A stretch of 64,000 nt of DNA from Patagioenas fasciata (Eukaryota; Chordata; Aves; Columbiformes; Columbidae): assembly GCF_037038585.1 (NCBI RefSeq), contig NC_092520.1, positions 16,561,001 to 16,625,000 of the forward strand, in the 5' to 3' direction. The position numbers and the translations under genes are program-made. Positions 13,401 to 25,800 of the stretch are shown here, one piece after another. Under the pieces are notes generated by a model. That model saw only the letters and a program-made list of their open reading frames with translations, did not search any database and was not told the origin of the DNA. Positions within the stretch are counted from its first letter, which is position 1; each line of letters starts with the position of its first letter.

Positions 13401-13411
13401 GCCGCCATTTT
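13401..13411 (-). promoter_or_regulatory. YY1-type motif
   Basis: GCCGCCATTTT is the reverse complement of the AAnATGGCGGC element bound by YY1, common just downstream of start sites in CpG-island promoters. It lies 3 bases from the X-box-like site, in the promoter or 5' UTR of DYNC2H1. Confidence 0.5.
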
Positions 13412-13413
13412 CA

Positions 13414-13427
13414 GTCACCATAGCGAC
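13414..13427. promoter_or_regulatory. X-box-like RFX site of DYNC2H1
   Basis: GTCACC AT AGCGAC fits the X-box consensus GTNRCC(N0-3)RGYAAC with one mismatch in the second half. An additional consensus half-site, GGCAAC, follows at 13435-13440. RFX factors control many ciliary genes through X-boxes, generally within a few hundred bases of the start. This one is 182 bases upstream of the start codon. The match is seen in the sequence; function is inferred. Confidence 0.5.
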
Positions 13428-13524
13428 GGGTCCTGGCAACGCAGCGACGCCGGGAGGCCTCGGGCCCGGCTCTGTGCCCCGGCGTAAGCCGCCGTCCCTC
13501 CCGCCGCCCGCCCTTGGGGTCTCC

Positions 13525-13532
13525 TGACGTCA
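13525..13532. promoter_or_regulatory. Palindromic CRE (TGACGTCA)
   Basis: A perfect cAMP response element palindrome 77 bases upstream of the DYNC2H1 start codon. It is probably in the 5' UTR or core promoter. Confidence 0.5.
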
Positions 13533-13608
13533 GCCCTCCGTGTTCTCCCGGCGGGTTGTAGATCCACCTCCGCCTTGATCCCGCCTGGCGGGCCCGCGTC
13601 CTGCCAGC

Positions 13609-13809
13609 ATGGCCGGGGAGGGAGACAAGAGGAAGCGCTTTATCTCAGCCACGGCCGCCAACTACTTCGGGCTGGATCCGGCTGCGGGTCCTGCCGCCCT
13701 GGCCGCGGGTCTCCATGCCCGCCCGGAGCTGACCAGCTTCCTCGACGATGGCAACGAGTTCCTGCTCGTCGTGCAGCGCTCGGGCACGGAGCTCAGCGCC
13801 TCCAACAAG
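13609..13809 (+). CDS. DYNC2H1: DYNC2H1 exon 1
   Basis: Residues 1-67, [11 protein letters not shown] to [10 protein letters not shown]. The NYFGL and [10 protein letters not shown] segments match the vertebrate N-terminus, while the alanine-rich middle is divergent. Donor AAG/GTATGG. Intron 1 (2.0 kb) is GT-rich near its start, carries a CR1 tail at 14463-14555 and otherwise shows nothing. Confidence 0.93.
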
Positions 13810-16800
13810 GTATGGGCTGTCCGTCCCCGTGTGCTGCGACCTGCGGGTCCCGCCTGCCCGCTCATCCCTGTGTGCGAGAGAGGGCAGAGCCTGGGGTCCG
13901 CCCAGCATCAGCGATCAAAAAACACTAATGTCTGGCTTGTGGGGCATCATCCTACTGCAAATATCTGTGCTGGTGTCAGTGTCTGCTGCTAGAATTACTT
14001 TCCCAAGAGTCTGTGAAAACCACACGGTCAGCTGTGTGATGTATTTGGTAGTGAATTGTGCCCATGCTGACATGTAGCTTAAGCGTGATGTATGTTGCCG
14101 CTGTGTAACACAGCCTGGGGAATGGCTCGGGATGGCTTAGAATGTCGCAGAATGGCTTGAAATGGCTCATCGTCTTGCTGCAAATGCCCGGTGGGGTCTG
14201 ATGTCCGGCTGGTTACCGAGCGAGGATGCGTGCGGGTGACCAACGTGGCATTGCCAATGTCCGTGCAGGAAGCGTGGTGCAATATGGGGCATGCTGGCTG
14301 ATATCTGACAAGACTCAAGGTGGGTGTTAGACTAAATCATGCATTTTGCAAATTGATGTCTCCAGCTGTGAAGAAATCTGAGGTTTATTGTGTGAAATGT
14401 CCTGCTTTGAATGTTTGTGTTCAACGAGTGCAATCTACTATGCGCTATTCCTGTGCGATCTGCTCTGGTGAACCTGCTTTAGCAGGTGGGTTGGGCTAGA
14501 TGATCTCCAGAGCTCCCTCCCAACCCCAACCATTCTGTGATTCTGTGATTCTGTGAGTGGCTCGTCCAAGTGACACTGTGGGGTGTGATGTGCTGTGAAT
14601 GTCACTGTGTGATCAGGATGCAGTGTAGTGCCTGCCATACAGTGCTCATGAGCGCACAGGCAGACTGCGTGTGTCCTGTCATTCTGCTGTGAGACCACGG
14701 ACATGGCATCTCGTGTGTTAGTGACAGGGTTTTTGTGCACCGAGGGATAGTGCAATGAGTTGTTAACATGCAGACTGCTTTGTGGACCAGTAACTTACCT
14801 CCTGGTGTAATCGTCCGTGTAGCCTGTGAAGTTTAGTGCATGCTGTGTTCATGCAACAACGAACATTTACGTGTTCGAGGTTTTGGGGTGTGCTGCTGAG
14901 CCACTGTATGATACACAAAGTGACTGTCAGCAGCTGTGGAAGATCAGATGCATATAGGGGCTATAATGTGCATCTGTTTTCCTAGTGAAACGATGTGTGT
15001 AAGTGTTGGACTAAGGATCGGATAAGAAAGTAAAATTGATATTGTCCAGTAAAACTGAAAGCTGTTTTTACTATCCCTCTTTTAACAGGAAAAAAAGAAA
15101 GTTCACAGATATTCACGATTGCACAGAATTGGAAATTTCAGCTAATGTATCTTTTTGCTATTGTTTCATCAGATATTTAATAATGTTCTTTATTTTATCA
15201 ATTCTCCTTGACCAGAAATAGTTTCAATAATTGCTCTTATGGCAACTTTTGGAACTTTATTCGTAAGTTGGACTGTGAAGGGAACAAGAGTTGTGTTACA
15301 ACTTAAAATTTTCCTGTCCTTGAAAAATCTATGAATTGCAGTAGAGTTGTGTATCTACAGACTCAGTAGGATAATACAGAATGTTTAGAAAGGTATTCCC
15401 AAAGTTATGTAGTGCAAAACTGCATAGAAGAAAAATATGAGCTTTATGCTTAGTCTTCTCTAGGCACAAGATGGAGCCTCTGTTTTTCCCCCAGGAATTG
15501 GTAAGTGGAGTTTTCAAAATCCAAATAGCTGAAGTAATTATACTGTTTACAGGTATTTTGTAATGAAAAGGCATTGAGTAGTTGATGTTGGATTTATATT
15601 TCAGGTTCCTCTCAACTCAGGAATGGGTATAATACACGTTTTGATTTTCTGATCAAATCAGACACTACCAGAATGTTATTAGAGCCCCTAGGGAGTAATA
15701 CAGTATTTTATAATTTTTTTCTTGATGTAAATAATTTCTGTAAATGGTGTTCATAATTTAGCATAATATGCAGTCAATGACAGTTTTTTGAACAAAGCCT
15801 ATCTCCTTGGTTTTATCTCCTTCAATCTGTAGATTGAAGCTACTGATTCAAAGAATAATGTGTTGGTGTTCTTCAAGCTGCGACCTGATGTAATTACAGA
15901 AGATAATCTTCATAGTAATATTCTTGTGTCATCTATGCTAGATTCACCAATTAACACCCTTTATCAAGCTGTCCGACAAGTTTTTGCACCAGTATTACTG
16001 AAGGTGAGCAATATACTGATTTAAATATTTTGTGTTTATACTGAAACATTGAAATTCCATAGCATGTTAATTATTCTAAGATAAATATTTTATGTTCAAG
16101 AAATGAAATGTTTTAGGAGCTTAAAGAAGGTACTTTGCCTCTTATCAGTAAGGAGTTCAAACATATGCCTGACTAGTAATGTGGAATACACTGGGTAGTG
16201 GTTAATGGAGACAACAGATCCTTACCTCATTTCCACCAGTAGTTCCAGTCTTGTGTATTTTTCCTGTTTTAAATATTCTTATATTTTACCTGGGATGCAG
16301 GGATCAGTATCATGCAAACTATGGTTTCTGTAATATGTGGCAGATAGGTATGCTACACTCCAGGTTAATTTATATGGCTGCATTTTTCACAGTTTTTTTT
16401 TTTTGAGATGTTCTTAGGCTTTTCCTTCTGTTCCATTAAAGAATATATTTCCTTGTGGATTTTTTGTCAAAAATGATAACCATGGCTGAATTTCATAAGC
16501 AGAACAAGCAGAATTTCAACATTTAAATTTTAAAATTTTCTTGTATGTCACCACATTACTAAAATAAGTTTTAGTATTTGATTCTAGCAATTTCCAGATC
16601 CTGCTGTAGAGGTAGATTCCAAATTATTTAACATAAGACAATTAATTAACAAAAAATTTTGAACACATTTTCAGAGTACTTTTATAAATCAAAGAATAGA
16701 CTTTTGAATTTTTGATAAAAATAAATTGCACAGTGTTATTCTGATTTGAAAAGTGAAAAGAATAAGATGCTTTTCCTTGACTTTAAGAAAAATAACTTAT

Positions 16801-19800
16801 TGCATTGTCCAACCATGTGATGGTGCAACACTATTGATCTGGGTTTTTTTTTTAATTTATTTTTGAGATTAATGGGAGGAAACTAGTAGTTGTTCTGTCA
16901 TGTGAGTCACATTTTTTTGACATTTTCATTGCAGGATGAGAAATGGAGTAAAACATTTGATCCCAAACTCCAGAAAATTTTAAGTGAACTTGAAGCTGGC
17001 TTGAGTACTGTTCTCAGAAGATCAGATCCTAATTACACAGGAAAAAAATTCAGTGAGGATGATGTGCGAGGTTTGTTTGCAGTTACATCTTCTATAATTA
17101 ATTTTAAATTAGGAGTTTTAATCCTAATTTAATCCTAATCCTAATTTAAATTAGAATTTATAGGTTGAGTTTTTAGTCTTCATTATCCCAATGACTGCAG
17201 AGTGTGACATTTAACAGGTTGTACTCAATAGATTGGAATCAGTGGTGATTAACTCTGGTGTATTGGTATGAACTTGATACTACATCTAGTCGGAGTCAGA
17301 AGTTGAGGGGCAATTATAAAACAATATAATATGAATGTACTTTAGAAAGGATATTCTGACTGAAAATATTTTGTGACCATTCATATATTTTATATTTAAA
17401 CATCTTCCATTCTTATTTGCAGCTATACTTACACCAACAGATGAATTTCAGTTGTGGACAGAATGTGCTCATCATGGAAGTAAATGGTGTAATAAAGAGA
17501 GAGCTTCCCATTTTAAAGACCTATTTGAGGACATTGCAAAAGTATGTTTTCTTTTGTATGGTCAGTGATACATTTAGTGATACATTTGTAGACTTAATAA
17601 AAAACATCATTCTGGTGAAATATAAGTCAGTATATGTACACTCTTTTCAAATATATTAATATGTAATCATAGAGTGGTTTGAGTTGGAAGGGACCTTAAA
17701 TATTTTCTGGTTCCAATCCCTCTAGGGACACCTTCCACTAGACCAGGTTGCTCAAAGCCCTGTCTAACCTGGACTTTAACACTTCCAGGGAAGGGGCATC
17801 CACAACTCCTCTGAGCAGCCTATTCCAGTGCCTTACCATGCTCATAGTGAAGACTTTCTTATAGCTAATATAATTCTACATTCTTTCAGTTTAAAGCCAT
17901 TACCCCTTCTCCTGTCACTACATGCCCTTGTAAAATGTCCATCCCCAGCTTTCTTGTAGGTCCCCTTTAGGTACCGGAAGGCTGCTATAAGGTCTCCCTG
18001 GAGCCTTCTTCAGGCTGAACAACCCCGATTCTCTCAGCCTGTTCTCATAGGAAAGGTACTCCATCCCTTTGATCATCTTTGTGGCTTCCTGTAGACATGT
18101 TTCAACAGGTCCATGTCCCTCTTACGTTGGGGGCCCCAGAGCTGGATGCAGGACCCCAGGTGGGGCCTCACCAGAGCAGAGGGTCAGATTCACCTGCCTT
18201 GACCTCCTGGTCACACTCCTTTTCATGCAGCCCAGCATACGATTGGCCTTCTGAGCTGCAAGTGCACATTGTGATTCATGTTGAGCTTCTCATCAACCAA
18301 CACCCCCAAGCCCTTTTCCTCAGAGCTGCTCCCAATCCATTCTCCGCCCAGCCAGAGTTTGTGCTTGGGACTATTTACTTATTTTAGTTATATGAACTCT
18401 TTAGTTATTTTTTCTCAGGCAAAATTTTAAATAACATTTATGTAGTTTCTAGTGACAATGGTACAACATTTACTTGGGAGCAGATTCGACCATTGAATCA
18501 GAAAGGCTGCTGTAGAAATACAGCAGTGCACTACAGTTTGTGAACCAGAAACTGACGAATGAAGTTATAATAGGAAAAGTGTAAACACAGAGGATAATAA
18601 TGAACTCTATAATGCAATATTTTAGGCACCTCTAAAGCACTTGCTCGCATATCACTTCAGATATTAATAAAAATTCAAATGAATGAACTTACAGAAATGA
18701 TTGTGTTTTTTGATAGGATTATGCCATATTCTGTTAAGTAACAAAAGCCATGAAGTAACTGTCAGCTGCAGAAAAGTATCAATGTTTCCACAGTGCTAGT
18801 TGCATTAAGGATATTTTTTTCTAGGATTATTACAACTTGGATAGTCTTTCATTATTTGAAGTTGTGGATTTGGTGGAGACTACCAGAGATACTCTTGATG
18901 CTGTGTGGAGACAAACAGAACATGATCCTTATCCACAGCCACGCATGCATAATCTGTTGGATGTCATAGGTAAAGCTTTGTGAAGTCTTTATTAAATGGA
19001 CAGTAGAGAAAGAGTAAAGTGAATCCTTGAGCACAGGCCTTCTTCCTCCTAAAGGCACTGGTGATAACCTGAATCCATGAATATTAATTGCCTTATAGTA
19101 TCCAGTAGTTCAGCCAGTTCTTCACACGTGATTGGAAAGATGACGGATAATACCACAATGGAGTTGGATACCTTTCAGCCTGTGGATTGGATTTGTCTTG
19201 TTTCTGTTTGACTACTTGTCTTTTTCCTGGGGGAGAAAGTTTATTTCCTTAAAAACCCTTGTCTGAAAGTTGATTCGGTCTGTGTGGAGGTGAGAGCAGG
19301 ACACACAGAGAGGTTCTTCTCTTGTTCTCACAGTCTGGCACAGGTCTAAGGCAACGAGTTTATCTGCTGCGGCCAGAAGTGTGTGTGGCGGAAGGCTGGC
19401 TGGGGGCAGCCAGCTGCTGCCATCACTGCTTACACAGACAGGGGCTTGTGTGTGGATTCCAGAATCCAAATCCATCAGACCAACCTCAGTTTAACTTGGA
19501 GATGTTTAAGAGACTTATTAAATCTGAAACAGAATGATCAGTTGTTGATACATTTGTGTGGCTTGAAATTAAGACATTACACTAGCTTTTAAAAAATGTG
19601 TTTGGAACTTGGCATAGAGTTTAAAGGAATTATTTTGAACAAACTTAATGTATTGTTTTTGTATACATTTTGTGTTCTAGGTGGCTCGCTAGGTAGATAT
19701 GTTCAGAGAAAATTAGCAGCTTTGAAGCTGTGGGAGGATCCTTTTCACAATGTTAAAGAAAATCTCAAGGCTGGCATCTTGATTTGTGAGCAGTGGGTGT

Positions 19801-22800
19801 CAGCTTGTCAGTACCTAACTGGACAACTATGGCAACGTTATACTCCACATCCATGGAAAAATGAGAAATATTTCCCTGAATCGTTAGCAAAACTTGGCAA
19901 ACGTCTTGATGAGGTAAAGATTTGAATTATACACATTTGTTTCCTTAGACACAGTTAAACAGCATTCTTTTAAGTTAAAGAAGGGCATTAAAACACCTTT
20001 ATAGCCTTTTCAGAGTCAGATAGCATTCCATAATCCATGTTTGCCTGAGCCTTTCAAAAATTTGTTGTAAGGAGAGGGATGGGATGTGCTGCTTGTGCTT
20101 TTTGCTTCTATATGTAAGTTTTATGTAAAAATGTGTTTGATATATAACATATATTTTTCTGTTATAGGTGCTAGCTGTCAGAACACTGCATGAAAAACTT
20201 ACATTATTTTTACCACCTGGAGAACAAAATGCCTTACATCTTGCCCAAGTGTTTGAACCCTTTGCTGGCCTAAATCCTGTACACTATAATCCTTACACAG
20301 AGGTATAGTGCTTGTTTTTAATTTATTTACATTCTTTCTGTGACTTTTTATGATGTATATGGATGGTCCTAAACTAACATATGAACTCATTATGTCTAGC
20401 CATTATGGAAAGCAGCAGTCTCCCAGTATGAAAGAATTATTGCTCCAGTGGAACAAAAAATAGCAAGCAAATTGAAGAAATTTATTTCAGAAATTGAGGA
20501 CAGTCCTCAGCAGGTATGGGTATTTTTGTAGTCTGAAAAGTTTCCTAAAGATAAAGTTATTGAATTCATAAGGAGTCAGCTCAGAGCAAAGGAATGTGTA
20601 GTTAGAGCCAAAGACAACACTTACGAACAGCGCTCATAAGTAGTGTCAGAATTTGTTTAGCTTTCTTTCAGGAGAACGAGATAACTTTTTCATACTTCAT
20701 GTTCCAGCTTCTTCAGACATTTCAGAAATATAAGGAACTGATAAAGCATCCAAATATAAGCAAAGAATTGCTTCTTGAAAGGGAAACATTGCTAGCAAGA
20801 CTTCAAGATTATGTCAAAGGTAAAAATGTATTTAAAAGTATTTAATTGCATTACTTTTTTTTTTCAAATACTAGAATTCTTTATTTACTTTTAGAGTGTT
20901 AGTATCCTTTATATATTTTTATAACTACAATAATAATTTTAAGCTTTTTCTGTTAGGTTTCTGATCTAACATGAATCTTTTGCTTGTGTTAGACTATCAG
21001 ACAGACTTTGAAACTCGGTGCCATGGTGTTCCTGGTGATGTTTCTGGACCACTGTCAGGCAAAAACCTTTCTGAAGTTGTCAATAATATTGTGTGGGTAC
21101 GGCAGCTTGAGCTGAAGGTAACAGATTGTGTTACTGTTTAGATGCAATATTATCGTAGAACATAAAGCATGTTACATTTGAGGTTTCTGTGGGGAAATCC
21201 CCACAGAAAAACAGTGACCTTACCAAGAGTTATACAGTTAAGGTTCCTTAGCAGTGGTGCTACTTGCTGAGTTGAATTTTATTAACTGAGTCAGCAGATA
21301 GTCTTTTCATAGTATATGGATGAACTACCTGCTTTTATGACAATTATTTTTTGGAAAAAAAAAAAAAGACCAAAATTCTGAGGAGGGGAGTTTTTGTTAA
21401 ATGTTACCCTCCAGTTTGCATTTTAAAATTGTGTTTAAGATTTACAAGTAGCCAAGTTCTGCCATCCTAATTCTCACTTGTTGTTGCTAACCTGTGTAGT
21501 GTCCCCTTGAAATTGAAGGGAATTCTTTGTAGTGCCCTTTTGAGTCAGTGCCTGCCAGGGAATTTACTACAGAGACTGTAAGAAAAGTAAATGTCAAACA
21601 ATTCTGTGTTTTCTTACAACATAATGAGTTTAAAATATATTTGACTCTGTTTTGACTTATGTTATTTTTGTTAGTTTGTATTTACACTTTAGTTGGAAAC
21701 TCTGGAACTTTTTTTGGAAGGTATTGACTAATTAAAAGCAAAATGCTTTCTGTAAACATAAGTGCCATTTACAATAACTATAGATTTGAATGAGAATAGA
21801 AGTTACCTATCCTAGAAGAACTATTAGCCTAGATTTTGGCATTCTCTGATTTGCAGAAATCTCAAGGGCCCATTTCAACTGAATGTGACCGAGGGTGAAG
21901 GTCCTAAAGGTATTGCTTTGTTATGTGTCCTACAGAGACAAAAGCAGCAACTCAGGTTTCACAATTATTTCTTCTGCTTGTTCTGCTAAAGATCTAGAGA
22001 GCAGTTGAGCTGATGTGTCTCACTTCTGTGTCTGCTTTAGGCTGTGCAAAATTTTTTAATTGCTTTCAAATCTCTGCTGATTGCATTGACTAGGGTTTTG
22101 ATTAATTTGTCCACATGTGGGTGTGAAATCCCAGTTATATACCTTTGAGTATTGGCATGGACCTTATAGATACAACAAAAGAGGGATGTGAGATCTGTGC
22201 CTTTATGGAGAAGTAACTAAAGACCAGGTAGGATACTCTGGGCTGCCTTAGTAGTGTAGACAGACGTGGTGGACAGCTTATTCAGAACCAATTTACTGTA
22301 ATGGGAATTTGAACAGCTGGGACACGATTCAGGTTTCACTTTTTTTTTTTTTTTTCCCCTAATCTGTTTTTGAATTTCACTTGGATGTTTTATAATACTG
22401 ATTTTTATTGCCATTATTTTTCTTTTATAATTGAATACCGGGAAGTTAAGCTTCTATTCTTTGTGATTGTGTTTAAGGTGGATGATGCTATCAAGCTGGC
22501 AGAGGCTCTTCTGTCTGACTTGTCTGGATTTCAAACTTTTCACCGAAATGCAGATTCTTTTCTGGAACAGTTAAAAGTATATGAACAAGAACAATTTGAT
22601 GATTGGTCTAGGAATATCCAATCAGAAGTATCAAATCCCAAGTCAGGCCTTTGGTAAATACATTCTTGTTTAATATTTATGCTGAAATCTGTAGTGTGGT
22701 GTAATTCAATGAAACCTGATAAAGGAAATAAACAATTTTGCAGAACCAAGAACGAGAGGAGAAACAAAATGGAAGAGTTCATCATGATTTCATCATCCTG

Positions 22801-25800
22801 CCAGGCTTGGTTCATAGGCTGAAATATACTATTAATAACTAATCTCTCAGTTTCTGGTAACATGTGGAATGAAAGTCATGTTTGATTTACTTGTTGTTAC
22901 TACTTGTTTTCCATTGTAATCTATATAGTGATAATGTCTAGAAAACAGATGAAGTTAGAGTATAGCTGTGATATATAGATAACGCATATAGAGTGACAAA
23001 TAAAATGCTATTCACAAGAAATTCTGCAGTCTAAGTAGAGCAGATGAAATAAGAGTAATAAAATAGATTTAAACTTCATGAGTTCTTTTCCCCAAAATAA
23101 TGAAATTATTCTATGGGACATTAAAATATATTTTAACCATCATTTTTTAATTGATTTGGCCACATAGCTTTTGTCTGCATCTCAGTGTTGCAAACTCTCT
23201 TTGAAGAAAGAGTTTGTGCACAGTTTCAGAGAATACAGTAGTTGATACTTGGATATAAAATTTTGTTTTGTGAAAAACACTAAAATATAACAATTAAGCA
23301 GATTCAGCACTCCAATAAATAACAGACATCTAATTTATTAGTATAATAATTTTTTTTATTGTGAGATTTTAAAGAATGTGAAGAGATGCATTAAAAGAAG
23401 AAGAGAGGTAGCTCACTGCAAAGAGGAATGCAATTGCTATGGGAACTAGAAAAAGATGAGACAAAAAGTGAAAAAATGAGTAAAGCTCAAGTTTTTATGG
23501 AAGAAGCCTAAAAGGATGACAGTGGAAGCATTACTATAGTAGAAAAAAAAATAGAGCAAAATCTAACGATAGACTGATGTTCTTATTAGCCTCTGATTGT
23601 ATATCCCAGAATGTTTCACTGATCCAAGTGCTGGTTCTTGGACTGGTTCCCTCAGAGAATTTCTTCCCCTTTGTGGTGCTGAAGGCTGAGGCCTGTACAG
23701 TGCCTGTGCAGTGCCTGCCTGGGAGAGTCTGATGGGCCCAGTGGTTCTGAGAAATACTGGCTGGCTGTGAATTACATCTTAACTATTGTTAACAAGCCAG
23801 AAAAACTTTGTGAGAAAAACCAATAGGCATTGTTCATCTTGTCTTCAGTGGCTTTGAATTAAGAGAAAGGTTACTAGAATAATTATCTGAGTAAATTAAA
23901 TTGTTAATAAACACAGAAAAAAGTAGTAGATTGACATAAAGCTTTTTAGAATTGTTTATTATTTTATTATAAAATGCATCTAAAAAGTGATCACTATCAA
24001 ATTATATTCAGTAATATGTTTAATTTGATTTTGGTTTAGCATCCAAGCTAACAGTCCTGTAATGGAGTTGGATCATGTTTTTGGGACACTGAACATACTT
24101 TATTCAGATCGTTTGGTGACTCTCCTAAGAGAAGTACGTCAGCTGTCAGCACTTGGCTTTACTATCCCAGCTAAAATACAGCATGTTGCAAACACCGCAC
24201 AGAAGTTCTGTAAGCAGGCGGTCATCCTCAAACAGGTATCAGATTAAATATCATAATAACTTCCTGTTCTGACTTCCCAGCTTTAGTGGTAGAACATTTC
24301 TAGACTATTATATTTTCTGATGGTGGGTTAAGCTTGTTGCCGTGTTTGTCTGTATGGAAATGACTTGTTTCTTGAACAAATTAACTAAGTCCTTAAAAGA
24401 GAACAAAAATAAAGAAATGCTTTGCAGTTTTGGAATGCGTCTTCTTTTGAAACCAAATGAATTATAGGATTTAAGCTATGTGAAGTTCCTGTATGAATAT
24501 TAAAAAAATGAGACAAGTAAATAATTGGCCTCCTGGTTTTAGTCTCAGTTTCTGATCAATATAGCTGAAGGAAAATGTCATAAAATGAACTAGCTTGTTC
24601 TCACTGTTGCTAGTTTTCAACTGAAAATATATTAATAAATATTTTAATAGAAATGCCGTGTTTTTTGTTTTTTTTTTTTTTTAATTGGATTTAATGCTGC
24701 ATAAGTTTTTATTTCGCTTATATTTCATTTGAAATACCATGTCAAGTTTTCTTCTGTTGCTGTAAGATGCAAGAATAAATATGTATATATTGGTAAAAAT
24801 TCTTACGTAAATACACAGGCTAAATTCAGTGTCACATGTGGTGTCACTGGTATCTGCGACACCTGCGTTACTGAGGCAGAGGTGACACAAGACCTAGGAA
24901 ATACCCGTGCATCTGCATTGTTGGCTGGTGGAAACTTTAGGCATCTCAAAAAGCACCAGATGTCTGTGTGTGGACAAGTAAACCAAGTTGTAGGGTATCC
25001 CTCTTACTCCAGCAGCCAATCTGGAAGTAAACAGGTGTTTTTTAGGTCTTGTGTCATATCCTGGAGGATGTCTTAGATACTTGAAGACTTCTGAAATGGC
25101 ACTAGATGCCTACATTTGCATAAAATAGTGGAACTTTTCCACTTATAATAAATCAGAGACTGAGCCTATTTTATTTATAGTGAAATATAATCACCTCCGA
25201 TGTTTGAGTAGCATTCTTTTTGCTATTAGAATTCGTCACGAGAAGATAGGATCCCATTAGCCTTGCATATGTACAATATTTTTGTAAACATTTTACTATT
25301 GTTGTTAATTCTCATTTTGTAATGATATTGATTGGGCAGTACGTTCAGAAATATCGTGTGTTACACTTACTGGCAAATTAATATTTTTATCTGTTTTTGT
25401 AAATGTAATCTCTTAATTTTTACAGGTGGCACATTTTTATAATTCTATTGACCAACAAATGATTCAGAGTCAGAAGCCAATGATGTTACAGTCTGCTCTA
25501 GCATTTGAACAGATAATTAAGGTGAAAAAAATCCTCTGTCTTTGTATTTTAAATTTCAGTGGTATCTGTACATATTTTGTTCTGCTTTTTATGTGTTTAT
25601 TGCTGGACTTTAACTGTAGCCTTCCCATAATAGCAACACTATTTGTTTATTTAGGATTTATTGAAATCCATGGGCCTTTTTTTTTGTGGGAGGGAGGTCC
25701 TCCATTTTTTACTAGCAGTAAAACCATCTTTCTCATATTATTGCTTCCTGTATGCTAACTGGTAAACTATATTCATCATTAAACCTTACAATACATGTAT

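Larger units (their letters stand above)
11330..13860. promoter_or_regulatory. CpG island with the DCUN1D5/DYNC2H1 promoters
   Basis: About 2.5 kb of strongly GC-rich sequence with frequent CpG, flanked on both sides by AT-rich introns. It holds the first exon of DCUN1D5 (minus) and of DYNC2H1 (plus). The 1739 bases between the two start codons must contain both 5' UTRs and both promoters. Many long open frames cross the island in all directions, as expected where stop codons are rare. I treat them as chance. Confidence 0.85.

Noticed and set aside
12485..13527. Further overlapping open frames between the two genes
   Set aside because: Same composition effect, with no conserved motif and no splice context. 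A promoter-associated noncoding transcript is possible but cannot be seen from sequence.
13810..13992. Extension of the DYNC2H1 exon 1 frame past 13809
   Set aside because: Read-through into intron 1. AAG/GTATGG at 13809 joins in phase 0 to the conserved exon 2.
24729..25076. A 115-codon plus-strand open frame in intron 12
   Set aside because: No recognisable domain, no coding-like conservation that I can judge, and it lies between two well-supported exons without usable splice context.
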